From contig NZ_CP015506.1 in assembly GCF_000294775.2 (NCBI RefSeq), forward strand, positions 4,625,501 through 4,689,500: a stretch of DNA of 64,000 nucleotides, given 5' to 3'. The stretch's first letter is position 1. The number at the start of each line of letters is the position of its first letter. Positions 56,089 through 63,768 of this stretch are shown here, piece by piece. Below the pieces are notes generated by a model. It was not told the DNA's origin. It was given only the letters and a program-made list of their open reading frames with translations, and ran no database searches. The position numbers and the translations under genes are program-made. Origin of the DNA: Cytobacillus oceanisediminis 2691. Lineage in GTDB: Bacteria > Bacillota > Bacilli > Bacillales > Cytobacillaceae.

Positions 56089-56103
56089 GCAAATATTTTT
56101 TGC
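56089..56103. promoter_or_regulatory. RocR-type dyad upstream of NhaC
   Basis: GCAAATATTTTTTGC agrees with the rocA dyad GCAAAATATTTTTGC at 13 of 15 positions. Confidence 0.6.
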
Positions 56104-56118
56104 ATCCCAATGAAAATA

Positions 56119-56142
56119 AAAAACCGGGCAGGAAACCCGGTT
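56119..56142 (-). terminator. Terminator after yugI
   Basis: AAACCGGGTTTCCTGCCCGGTTT followed by TTTATTTTC on the minus strand. Confidence 0.88.
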
Positions 56143-56153
56143 TATCCATTTTA

Positions 56154-56552
56154 TTACTTCTTAATAAGATCTTCGCGCTGGGACTGGTCAATCCACTCTT
56201 GAAGCTTATCCTTAAGTGTGTTGAATCCCTGTGCAGATTCGTCTTCCATTTTGATTGGAGCTGCCTGGCGCTTGCGAGGCTTTCTAGCTTTCGCTTCTGC
56301 TTGGGGAGCTTCTTCTGTTGCACGGATTGATAAACCAATTTTACCTGCTTCTTCGTCAACAGACAGCACTTTCACCTTTACTTCATCGCCCACTTTAAGA
56401 TGCTCATTGATATCTTTAACGAAACCATGAGTCACTTCGGAAATGTGCACTAACCCCTGTGTATTCTCATCTAATGCCACGAACGCACCATATGGCTGAA
56501 TACCTGTTACCTTTCCTGTAATAACACTGCCTACTTCGATTTTCTCAGACAT
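56154..56552 (-). CDS. yugI: YugI, S1 RNA-binding domain stress protein
   Basis: About 132 aa from ATG 56552 (ATAGGAG upstream; the frame opens at 56576). One S1 domain: EVGSVITGKVTGIQPYGAFVALDENTQGLVHISEVTHGFVKDI, then KVGDEVKVKVLSVDEEAGKIGLSI. A basic linker follows (KARKPRKRQAAP) and then an acidic helix. It is homologous to general stress protein 13 of B. subtilis and binds RNA or ribosomes. Confidence 0.93.
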   Translation of the reverse strand: MSEKIEVGSVITGKVTGIQPYGAFVALDENTQGLVHISEVTHGFVKDINEHLKVGDEVKVKVLSVDEEAGKIGLSIRATEEAPQAEAKARKPRKRQAAPIKMEDESAQGFNTLKDKLQEWIDQSQREDLIKK

Positions 56553-56829
56553 GAAAACACTCCTATTTAAATTCAAATTTTATCTCTTTATACGCAATAA
56601 GAAATTATATCATAACTTCTTAAAAATATCAAAAATGATTTTGATGACACTCACTTACATTTTATCCCATAAACAATTCTGACAGCCATTCATTATAATA
56701 AAACAATCCGCAAACAATATGTAGACATCTTTTTGGTTTGTTAACGAAATGTTCATGAAGTAAAGAAAGGATCTCACGTTTCTCATGATAAAATATAGAT
56801 AGAAGAAATTGACAGTGGGAGTGATGGGT

Positions 56830-57198
56830 ATGTCAAAAATCGGCCATAACATTAAAGCCTGCCGAGAACGCGCAAATATAACCCAGCAGCAGCTTGCTTT
56901 GAAAGTGAGAGTTGGAACGGGGACGATTGCAAAATATGAAAATGGAGACCAGATTCCTGATACCCAGACTGTTTTAAAAATCTCAACCGCCCTCGATATT
57001 CCAGCTTCTGAGCTGCTTGAACAGGAACTTCAGAAGGGCCAGTCAGGAATCGATTATGAAATTGAACAGCTTGTGCGTGAAATTGGCACCAAAAAAGCTA
57101 AGCTCATCTTGCGCAAAGCAAAGGAATTCAGCGAGGAAGATTTCCTCCGTGTCATGCAAATGCTATTTGAGATCAAATATGATCAAAAAGTTTTATAA
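56830..57198 (+). CDS. XRE-family transcriptional regulator
   Basis: About 122 aa. N-terminal HTH (KIGHNIKACRERANITQQQLALKVRVGTGTIAKYENGDQIPDTQTVLKISTALD) and a C-terminal helical extension (EQLVREIGTKKAKLILRKAKEF) for oligomerisation. ATG 56830 has GGGAGTG seven bases upstream; ATG 56824 is an alternative. It differs from SinR (no SinI-like partner or matching C-terminus), so I do not link it to the operators at 9.8 and 18.2 kb. Targets unknown. Confidence 0.85.
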   Translation: MSKIGHNIKACRERANITQQQLALKVRVGTGTIAKYENGDQIPDTQTVLKISTALDIPASELLEQELQKGQSGIDYEIEQLVREIGTKKAKLILRKAKEFSEEDFLRVMQMLFEIKYDQKVL

Positions 57199-57217
57199 AA
57201 GAGAGTATATAAAAAGA

Positions 57218-57267
57218 GAATACTGGTTAGCCTTGTAGTGTAAGGCTTTCTAGTATTCCCCCCTTTT
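57218..57267 (+). terminator. Terminator 1 after the XRE gene
   Basis: GAATACT ... GCCTT ... AAGGC ... AGTATTC forms a two-part stem, followed by CCCCCCTTTTTG. Confidence 0.7.
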
Positions 57268-57274
57268 TGAAGTT

Positions 57275-57303
57275 GACAATCTGTTGCGGATTGTCCTTTT
57301 TTT
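57275..57303 (+). terminator. Terminator 2 after the XRE gene
   Basis: GACAATC-TGTTGCG-GATTGTC followed by CTTTTTTT, seven bases downstream of the first hairpin. Confidence 0.8.
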
Positions 57304-58477
57304 ATGCCTTTTGGTTTCGCTTTAAGAAATGGCCAATTCTCTTAATTGCTTCCTGCAGCAACTCCATGGAAGTGGCATAAGAGCAGCGCACATGGCCTTC
57401 CCCGCTTTCGCCAAAAATATTGCCTGGCACCACCGCTACCTTTTCCTCCAGCAGCAGCTTTTCTGCAAATTCTTCAGAAGAAAGTCCCGTACTTTCAATA
57501 GATGGGAAAGCATAAAAGGCTCCGCCCGGCACATGGCATGTTAATCCCAGTTCATTTAGGGATTGAACGAAATAATTCCGCCTGCGCTTATAGCTCTTTT
57601 TCATATCCTCAACATCTGATCTGCCTGTTTTCAAGGCTTCCAGAGCGGCAAACTGGGCCATCGTTGGCGCACACATCATCGCATACTGGTGAATTTTCAG
57701 CATCGCCTGGGATATCGCTTCAGGAGCGCAGACAAACCCCAATCTCCAGCCTGTCATGGCAAACCCCTTTGAAAATCCCGAGATCAGGATGGTTCTTTTT
57801 TTCATCCCGCTGATTGCGGCAAAACTTGTATACTCGCCATCATAAGCAAGCTCAGCATAAATCTCATCTGAAAGAACCAGCAAATCGTATTTTTCAGCTA
57901 TTTGGGCGATGGCCTCCAGTTCACTCCCACTTAACATTGTTCCAGTCGGATTATTGGGTGAACAAAGTATAATGGCTTTAGTTCTGTCAGTTATTACTTT
58001 TTCCAGCTGCTCAGGCAGAATCTTAAACCCATTCTCTTTTAAAGTTTGAACCTGAACAGGCACACCGCCCGCAAGAGACACTAATGGCACATATGATACA
58101 AAGCTTGGCTCGACTACAATTACTTCATCGCCCGGATCGAGGATGGCCCTAAGAGCTATATCAAGCGCCTGGCTCGCTCCCACTGTCACGATTATTTCAC
58201 TCCGGGGAGAATAACATACTCCGAAGCTTTTCTGCATATATCCTGCAATTTCCTCCCGAAGCTCCATTAACCCGGCATTAGCCGTATAAGATGTATATCC
58301 CTGCTCAAGCGATAGGATGGCTGCCTCACGCACAGACCATGGTGTGATGAAATCAGGTTCCCCCACCCCAAGGGAGATGACTCCTTCCATTCCTGCAGCA
58401 AGGTCAAAAAAGCGGCGGATCCCGGAAGGCTTCAGCTCTTCCACCGTTTTTGATAAATAAGACTTAGTTCCATTCAT
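57302..58477 (-). CDS. yugH: Class I aminotransferase YugH/PatA type
   Basis: 391 aa. Fold type I elements: VGVGEPDFITPWSVREAA, PLP region SLEQGYTSYTANAGLMELR, VGASQALDIALRAI, NNPTGTML, the Asp-x-Tyr in VLSDEIYAEL, and the Schiff-base Lys in LISGFSKGFAMTGWRLG. PatA in B. subtilis transaminates N-acetyl-LL-diaminopimelate, while YugH has no assigned substrate. The start codon overlaps the yugG stop (TAATG), so the two are coupled as in B. subtilis. Confidence 0.92.
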   Translation of the reverse strand: MNGTKSYLSKTVEELKPSGIRRFFDLAAGMEGVISLGVGEPDFITPWSVREAAILSLEQGYTSYTANAGLMELREEIAGYMQKSFGVCYSPRSEIIVTVGASQALDIALRAILDPGDEVIVVEPSFVSYVPLVSLAGGVPVQVQTLKENGFKILPEQLEKVITDRTKAIILCSPNNPTGTMLSGSELEAIAQIAEKYDLLVLSDEIYAELAYDGEYTSFAAISGMKKRTILISGFSKGFAMTGWRLGFVCAPEAISQAMLKIHQYAMMCAPTMAQFAALEALKTGRSDVEDMKKSYKRRRNYFVQSLNELGLTCHVPGGAFYAFPSIESTGLSSEEFAEKLLLEEKVAVVPGNIFGESGEGHVRCSYATSMELLQEAIKRIGHFLKRNQKA

Positions 58478-58980
58478 TACGGTGACACCACAATTCGTTT
58501 GTCGTCTTCATTATGTTCAAAAATAGTGCCGTCATGCTTATATTTTTTTAGAATAAAATGTGTGGTTGTCGATAAGACAGAATCGAGAGTCGATAGCTTT
58601 TCTGATACAAATCGGGCGACCTCATTCATGGAACGGCCTTCGATGATGACAGAAAGATCATAGGCACCGGACATTAAATAGACAGACCTTACTTCTTTGA
58701 AACGGTAAATTCTTTGTGCAACTTCATCAAATCCCACCCCGCGCTTTGGAGCGACCTTCACATCAATCATTGCGGTAACCCCTTCATGACCGTCGACTTT
58801 TGACCAGTCAATAACGGAACTAAAACGCACAAGCACTTTCATTTCCTCGAGTTTATCTAAAATAGTTTCTGTTTCAGCCATACTTAATTCAGCCATTTTC
58901 GCAATGTCTTCCACAGGGATTCGCGCACTGTTGTTTTCTAAAATTTCTAAAACCTCTATTTGCTTTTCAGTTAATTTCAC
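58477..58980 (-). CDS. yugG: Lrp/AsnC-family regulator YugG
   Basis: About 167 aa. N-terminal HTH (VKLTEKQIEVLEILENNSARIPVEDIAKMAELSMAETETILDKLEEM), then the effector-binding Lrp domain (IDVKVAPKRGVGFDEVAQRIYRF, SGAYDLSVIIEGRS). A GTG at 58980 is preferred as its GGGAG lies eight bases upstream; the ATG at 58995 abuts AAAGG without spacing. It probably responds to an amino acid and controls yugH. Confidence 0.85.
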   Translation of the reverse strand: MKLTEKQIEVLEILENNSARIPVEDIAKMAELSMAETETILDKLEEMKVLVRFSSVIDWSKVDGHEGVTAMIDVKVAPKRGVGFDEVAQRIYRFKEVRSVYLMSGAYDLSVIIEGRSMNEVARFVSEKLSTLDSVLSTTTHFILKKYKHDGTIFEHNEDDKRIVVSP

Positions 58981-59154
58981 CTTTGTCGCTCCCATCCTTT
59001 AGTGATTTACTCTATAAAATAGTTACATTATAGCAAAAACTGCGGAAAATAAATGTGTCACTTTCATTATTTATTAATTTCTTTAAAATCATATGTGTCA
59101 AGATTAAGTTTAAGGGGAAAATAAAGTAAAACCGGGACTAGGAGGGGAAGGCCA

Positions 59155-60003
59155 ATGGAACAAGCGACTTTTTCTGGAACAGAGCCTATTAATGGAACAG
59201 AGGTCTATTATGAATACTACAAACATGAGTCCTCCAGGGATACCCTGGTGCTGCTGCATGGTTTTCTGTCATCCACCTTTAGCTATCGCAGGCTGATTCC
59301 TCTGCTGCAAACGGAATTCAATGTGGTATCAATTGATTTGCCGCCCTTCGGCAAAAGCGGAAAATCCCAGCAGTTCGTCTACTCATACAAAAACTTGGCG
59401 GATACGGTTATCCGCTTATCAGAAAAGATGGGCTTTGAAAAAGTTACTTTAATTGGCCATTCCATGGGGGGACAGATTGTTTTAAATGTCGCACACTCCA
59501 AGCCTGAACTCGTAGACCAGGCAGTATTGCTTTGCAGTTCCGGATATATGAAACGAATGAAGCCGCATATCATCTTTTCAAGTTACATACCTTTCTTTCA
59601 TCTGTATGTTAAATTATATCTACAGCGCTCAGGGGTAAAGCAGAATTTAAAAAATGTTGTCTACGATCATTCCATGATTGATGATGAAATGCTTTACGGA
59701 TATTTGTCGCCATTTTTAGAAGACGATATTTTCCGGGCTTTAACCAGGATGATTCGCGATAGGGAAGGCGATATGCCTGCCTCTGCATTGAAGAAAATAG
59801 AAACGCCTTGTCTATTAATTTGGGGAGAACATGACAGAGTCGTCCCGCTTCATATCGGCAAACGGCTGAATAAAGATTTAAAACATTCCAAGCTGGTGGT
59901 ATTAAAAGAAACCGGGCATCTTGTGCCGGAAGAACGGCCGGAAGATGTTCTTCAGCATATCAAGAGTTTTATGAATACCGTTCGGGTACAGGAAAGTGTA
60001 TAG
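59155..60003 (+). CDS. yugF: Alpha/beta hydrolase YugF
   Basis: 282 aa. Oxyanion HGFLSS, nucleophile Ser in GHSMGGQ, Asp in IWGEHDRVVPLH and catalytic His in ETGHLVPEERP complete the triad. Substrate unknown. RBS GGAGGGG precedes ATG. Divergent from yugG with a 174-bp gap; homologue lies beside yugG and yugE in B. subtilis. Confidence 0.92.
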   Translation: MEQATFSGTEPINGTEVYYEYYKHESSRDTLVLLHGFLSSTFSYRRLIPLLQTEFNVVSIDLPPFGKSGKSQQFVYSYKNLADTVIRLSEKMGFEKVTLIGHSMGGQIVLNVAHSKPELVDQAVLLCSSGYMKRMKPHIIFSSYIPFFHLYVKLYLQRSGVKQNLKNVVYDHSMIDDEMLYGYLSPFLEDDIFRALTRMIRDREGDMPASALKKIETPCLLIWGEHDRVVPLHIGKRLNKDLKHSKLVVLKETGHLVPEERPEDVLQHIKSFMNTVRVQESV

Positions 60004-60013
60004 TATTGTAAAT

Positions 60014-60052
60014 AAAAATGGCAGCCCCAAGGTCTGAGAGCTGCCGTTTTTA
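60014..60052. terminator. Bidirectional terminator between yugF and yugE
   Basis: AATGGCAGC ... GCTGCCGTTTTTAT, with T runs on both strands. Confidence 0.8.
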
Positions 60053-60054
60053 TC

Positions 60055-60315
60055 TTAAATAGCACAGGAGCCATTATTCTTTATTTCCAGAAGACGCCCT
60101 GAGATTTCTTTGCATTTTTCCAAAGGAATAATTTCCTCAAACGAGAATTCATAAATGGATTGAATCTTCCTGGCCAATTTCATTAAATCATTTAAGTCAT
60201 GGACTGCCTGGACTGAATCCGCAATTTCAGTATCATAATTGCCCGGCCCCACTCCAAATGGATCCCACTGATCCAGGGTGTAGACAAGCAAGAGATTCGT
60301 TTGCTGAATTTCCAT
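60055..60315 (-). CDS. yugE: DUF1871 family protein YugE
   Basis: 86 aa from ATG 60315 (AAAGGTG upstream; earlier Met at 60381 has none). The DUF1871 pattern VYTLDQWDPFGVGPGNYDTEIADSVQAV is clear; function unknown. Neighbour order patB-yugE-yugF is conserved with B. subtilis. Confidence 0.85.
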   Translation of the reverse strand: MEIQQTNLLLVYTLDQWDPFGVGPGNYDTEIADSVQAVHDLNDLMKLARKIQSIYEFSFEEIIPLEKCKEISGRLLEIKNNGSCAI

Positions 60316-60419
60316 GTATATCACCTTTTTATTATTCGGCCGACCGAGCCGCAATATTTTAATTTTTAGCATCAATATCATATCATAGAGTCAAGGTACA
60401 TAAAAGAATTCTTAAGGCG

Positions 60420-61598
60420 GTGACAGGATTGAATCGTTTTAATTTCCATCAAAAAATCAGCAGGGAAAATACAGCTTCTGTTAAATGGGATCGGACCAAG
60501 GAGGTTTTTGGCAGATCCGATGTATTGCCCCTGTGGGTAGCAGACATGGACTTTCAGCCTCCCGAAGAAGTAAAGCAAGCCATTGGAGACAGAATTGCTC
60601 ATGGGGTCTATGGATATACGTATGCACCGGATTCTACTGCAGAATCTATCGGACAGTGGCTGAACAAACGGCATGGCTGGAAAATCGAAAATGAGTGGAT
60701 TCTATACAGCACGGGAGTGGTTCCCTCCATCGCAACTGCCATCCAGGCTTTTACTGAAAAAGAGGATAAAGTATTGCTGCAGTCTCCAGTATATACTCCA
60801 TTCTTTGAGATGATTAAACAGAATGGGCGCACTGTCGTTAATTCTCAATTGAAACTCAAGAATGGCCGGTACGTAATTGATTTTGCCGATTTTGAAAACA
60901 AATTGAAAGAGGGCGTGAAACTATTCCTTCTCTGCAATCCGCACAACCCGGGAGGCCGAATGTGGACAGAAGAGGAACTGAGGAAAATAGGGGAGCTATG
61001 TGTTAAATATGATTGCCTTATTCTTTCTGACGAGATTCATTCTGATTTAATTTATAAAGGCCATAAGCATTATCCCCTTGCTTCACTGGATCCGCGATTT
61101 GCAGAACTCACGGTCACCTGCATAGCTCCCACAAAAACCTGGAACCTTGCAGGAATTCAAGCTTCAGCTGCCATTATAAGCAATGAGAAGCTGCGGAAGG
61201 CTTTTCAGGCAGAACAGCACAAGCAAGGATTCTTCACACTGTCCGCTTTTGGAATTATTGGCATGGAAGCAGCTTACCGCCATGGTGAAGAATGGCTTGA
61301 TGGTTTGATGGATTATCTGGAAGAAAATAAAAGGACTGCTGCGGAATTTATTACACAACACCTTCCGGGTATTCGCTTGATGGAGCCAGACGGCACATAT
61401 CTTCTATGGCTTGATTGCCGCGGAATGGGATTAACTGATGCCGAACTGCGCCAAAACCTTTTGGAAAAAGGGAAGCTAGCCCTGGAACCAGGTCCGAAAT
61501 ACGGCCCGGGCGGCGAAGGATTTGTTCGAATGAATATTGCCTGCCCTCATGAAGTATTGGCGGAAGGGCTGGAGAGGCTGAAAAGAGCTTTTGGGTGA
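60420..61598 (+). CDS. patB: Cystathionine beta-lyase PatB
   Basis: 392 aa. Near the start: SVKWDRTKEVFGRSDVLPLWVADMDFQPPEEV; PLP Lys in CIAPTKTWNLAG and VLSDEIHSDL, EPGPKYGPGGEGFVRMN near the end. It cleaves cystathionine and cysteine to release pyruvate, ammonia and thiol. The start may be GTG 60420 or TTG 60429; the AAGGCG lies directly before the GTG, so TTG 60429 could be used. Divergent from yugE. Confidence 0.92.
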   Translation: MTGLNRFNFHQKISRENTASVKWDRTKEVFGRSDVLPLWVADMDFQPPEEVKQAIGDRIAHGVYGYTYAPDSTAESIGQWLNKRHGWKIENEWILYSTGVVPSIATAIQAFTEKEDKVLLQSPVYTPFFEMIKQNGRTVVNSQLKLKNGRYVIDFADFENKLKEGVKLFLLCNPHNPGGRMWTEEELRKIGELCVKYDCLILSDEIHSDLIYKGHKHYPLASLDPRFAELTVTCIAPTKTWNLAGIQASAAIISNEKLRKAFQAEQHKQGFFTLSAFGIIGMEAAYRHGEEWLDGLMDYLEENKRTAAEFITQHLPGIRLMEPDGTYLLWLDCRGMGLTDAELRQNLLEKGKLALEPGPKYGPGGEGFVRMNIACPHEVLAEGLERLKRAFG

Positions 61599-61612
61599 TA
61601 GCGTTTGTGGAG

Positions 61613-61637
61613 GCACGGCTGAGGCCGTGCTTTTTTG
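61613..61637 (+). terminator. Terminator after patB
   Basis: GCACGGC-TGAG-GCCGTGC followed by TTTTTTGTG. Confidence 0.9.
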
Positions 61638-61686
61638 TGTGCTGGGATATCCCGGTTGTCCATACTCTCTTGTTTCTCTTTTTTTC

Positions 61687-62275
61687 GTCCTTAATACATC
61701 TGATTAATTACCATTTTCCTCTCTCCTCTCCTTTTTTCGGTGTTAATCTCTCTGATTAACTACCATTTTTCTTTGCACCCCTTATTTTTGGCGTTAATCC
61801 ATCCGATTAACTACCGTTTTTCTTTGTACCTCTTATTTTCGGCGTTAATCCCTCTGATTAACTACCGTTTTTCTGTGGACCCCTTATTTTTGGCGTTAAT
61901 CCCTCCGATTAACTACCATTTTTCTTTTACACCCTTATTTTTGGCGTTAATCCATCCGATTAACTACCGTTTTTCTTTGCACCTCTTATTCTCGGCGTTA
62001 ATCCCTCTGATTAACTACCATTTTTCTCTCCCCTCCCCTATTTTCGGTGTTAATCCCTCTGATTAACTACCATTTTTCTTTTACACCCTTATTTTCGGCG
62101 TTAATCCCTCTGATTAACTACCATTTTTCTCTCCCCTCCCCTATTTTCGGCGTTAATCCTCCGATTAACTACCATTTTTCCCTCCCCTTCTTGTTTTCGG
62201 TGTTAACTCTTCCGATTAACTACCATTTTCCTCTTGCCTCTCTTATTTTCGGTGTTAATCCATCTGACCTCCATT
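61687..62275. repeat. Tandem array: twelve copies of a 51-bp repeat with an internal dyad
   Basis: Units start at 61742, 61793, 61844, 61895, 61946, 61997, 62049, 62100, 62152, 62202 and 62254, plus a diverged first copy near 61691; the spacing is 51 bp with shifts of one or two. Each has GTTAATC-N5-GATTAAC (perfect 7-bp arms in nine copies) then TACCRTTTTTC and a pyrimidine-rich tail ending GGC or GGT. The last unit contains the stop codon of the NERD gene that follows on the minus strand. Confidence 0.92.
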
Positions 62276-63208
62276 CACTTTTTCCTCCCTTTGGCATGCT
62301 TGGTAATAAGAAGCCTTCCCCCTCCCCTTTTTTTCATAATTTCTCACTAGTATCCTCTGCACCACTTTCCCGGAACCAATACCACCGCACCAATCTACTA
62401 TTGTATTTGTAGTAATTTTCCTATCCGGAAACAAAACCGCAAATTCCTTTACACTTCTCAGTACTGCAGTATCCACCTTTTCTTTCGATCCACATTCCCC
62501 GCAGGTTAAGTAACCTTGAGTAAAGCGGGCTAAAAACGAAGTACACGAACTGCATATAATCCCTTTCCTCAAAAGGTCATAAGTGTATTCTGGAATCCGA
62601 ACATAGGGATTCTCCTTCAAGCAGCGGGCATTTAACTGTTCAGCCAGCTTCAGGTTTCTCGATTTCGCCGCATTAGGAATAGTTTTTAATTTCTCCAGGA
62701 ATCGATTAAGCTGCGAAGGAAATACTGCAGGAATATTGATAGGAGCTTGATAAAGCTGAAAGCCGGGATTAATGAATATCAGATGTGATTTGATGGGAAG
62801 ATGGTAGCCGAATTCTTTAAGGAGGCCCCGTAAAAGGGTTTCGCTTCTTTGCAGCTGGAGGAGGGGATTTTTTATTTCTGTTTTGGATAGCAGGGAATAC
62901 CATCTTTCATTTTCTATGTAATAGTCCCCTTCATAGTTTTTTACTTCAAAGATGAATATAGTGCCGCCGGCGATAAGGAGAGTATCGATTTGGAAATGGG
63001 TATTGCTGTTTTCCAGCAATAGATCATTTAGAATAATGCAAGAGTCTGGCAAGTCCTGAAGCTCCCTATCAAAATGCTGCTCGCCTGCATAGCCCTTCTC
63101 TAAATGCAGATACTGATTTTCATTTTTCAAAGGCAGTTCCAGGCGGCGGGACAGAAAGCGGAGCATTTCCAGCTCCTTTGGTTCGAAACGGAGTCTGTTT
63201 ATCATCAC
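62255..63208 (-). CDS. NERD-domain protein with zinc ribbon
   Basis: 317 aa. Same layout as the broken copy at 43712: NERD domain with CIILNDLLLENSNTHFQIDTLLI, IFIFEVKNYEGDYYIE (Asp ... Glu-x-Lys), zinc ribbon CSSC ... CGECGSK, and a C-terminal domain (VLRSVKEFAVLFPDRKITTNTIVDWCGGIGSGKVVQRILVRNY). NERD is a nuclease-related fold; the activity of these Bacillus proteins is unknown. The stop codon lies in the last 51-bp repeat, so the repeat array has moved into or grown from the 3' end. Confidence 0.85.
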   Translation of the reverse strand: MMINRLRFEPKELEMLRFLSRRLELPLKNENQYLHLEKGYAGEQHFDRELQDLPDSCIILNDLLLENSNTHFQIDTLLIAGGTIFIFEVKNYEGDYYIENERWYSLLSKTEIKNPLLQLQRSETLLRGLLKEFGYHLPIKSHLIFINPGFQLYQAPINIPAVFPSQLNRFLEKLKTIPNAAKSRNLKLAEQLNARCLKENPYVRIPEYTYDLLRKGIICSSCTSFLARFTQGYLTCGECGSKEKVDTAVLRSVKEFAVLFPDRKITTNTIVDWCGGIGSGKVVQRILVRNYEKKGRGKASYYQACQREEKVNGGQMD

Positions 63209-63265
63209 TCACATCCTTTATCAAGATAATTTAATTTTATGAAAATTCCACCTGAACTACAAGCA

Positions 63266-63298
63266 AAATCCCCTTGGTTATACTAGCAAGGGGATTTA
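63266..63298 (-). terminator. Terminator after the PH-domain gene
   Basis: AAATCCCCTT ... AAGGGGATTT, followed by TGCTTG only; the T run is short, so the strength is moderate. Confidence 0.6.
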
Positions 63299-63670
63299 TA
63301 GTACATATTCAGCAAGCACACTCTGCACTTCGTATATGTTCAAGTTTTTATTAAAATGCTTTTCAATTGGTTCGTCTGATCCTGAGATCCAAATTTTTAA
63401 TTCGGCCTCCAGATCGAAGCTGCCTGCGGTTTCAATGCTAAAATGGGTGATGTTTTTGTAAGGGATGGAATGATACTCGATTTTTTTCCCTGTGATTCCT
63501 TGCTTATCCACCAGAATCAGACGCTTGTTTGTAAAAATGAATAAATCGCGGACGAGCCTATAGGCTTTTTCAACCTGTTCACTCGGGGCAAGGACTGCTG
63601 AAAATTCCTCCTGAACCTCATTAATGTCCGCTTCAGATGCATTGCCGATAAAACCATCGAAAATTCCCAT
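63296..63670 (-). CDS. Bacterial PH-domain protein
   Basis: 124 aa, single bPH domain: YRLVRDLFIFTNKRLILVDKQGITGKKIEYHSIPYKNITHFSIE, typical seven-strand pattern, with a C-terminal helix. Homologues (YvbH/YozB-like) are thought to bind lipids or proteins at stress; the function is unknown. The start has GGAGGTTGG upstream. Confidence 0.85.
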   Translation of the reverse strand: MGIFDGFIGNASEADINEVQEEFSAVLAPSEQVEKAYRLVRDLFIFTNKRLILVDKQGITGKKIEYHSIPYKNITHFSIETAGSFDLEAELKIWISGSDEPIEKHFNKNLNIYEVQSVLAEYVL

Positions 63671-63768
63671 TTAACCAACCTCCATTATAAGGTTTAACTC
63701 CATTATACGGATCGTTCGGAAAAATTCCCAGTGATAAAGTCTCCCCTGCCAGGAAAGCCTTCAATTAT

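Noticed and set aside
56830..57198. The XRE regulator as the SinR that binds the 9.8 and 18.2 kb operators
   Set aside because: Its C-terminal part and HTH residues do not resemble SinR; SinR is probably elsewhere in the genome.
61687..62275. CRISPR array
   Set aside because: The whole 51-bp unit is repeated; there are no unique spacers and no cas genes nearby.
61740..62412. Open frames through the 51-bp array giving 17-residue repeat proteins (INYHFS... type)
   Set aside because: 51 is a multiple of 3, so any open frame repeats; there is no ribosome site, composition is odd and the frames end in the NERD gene on the other strand.
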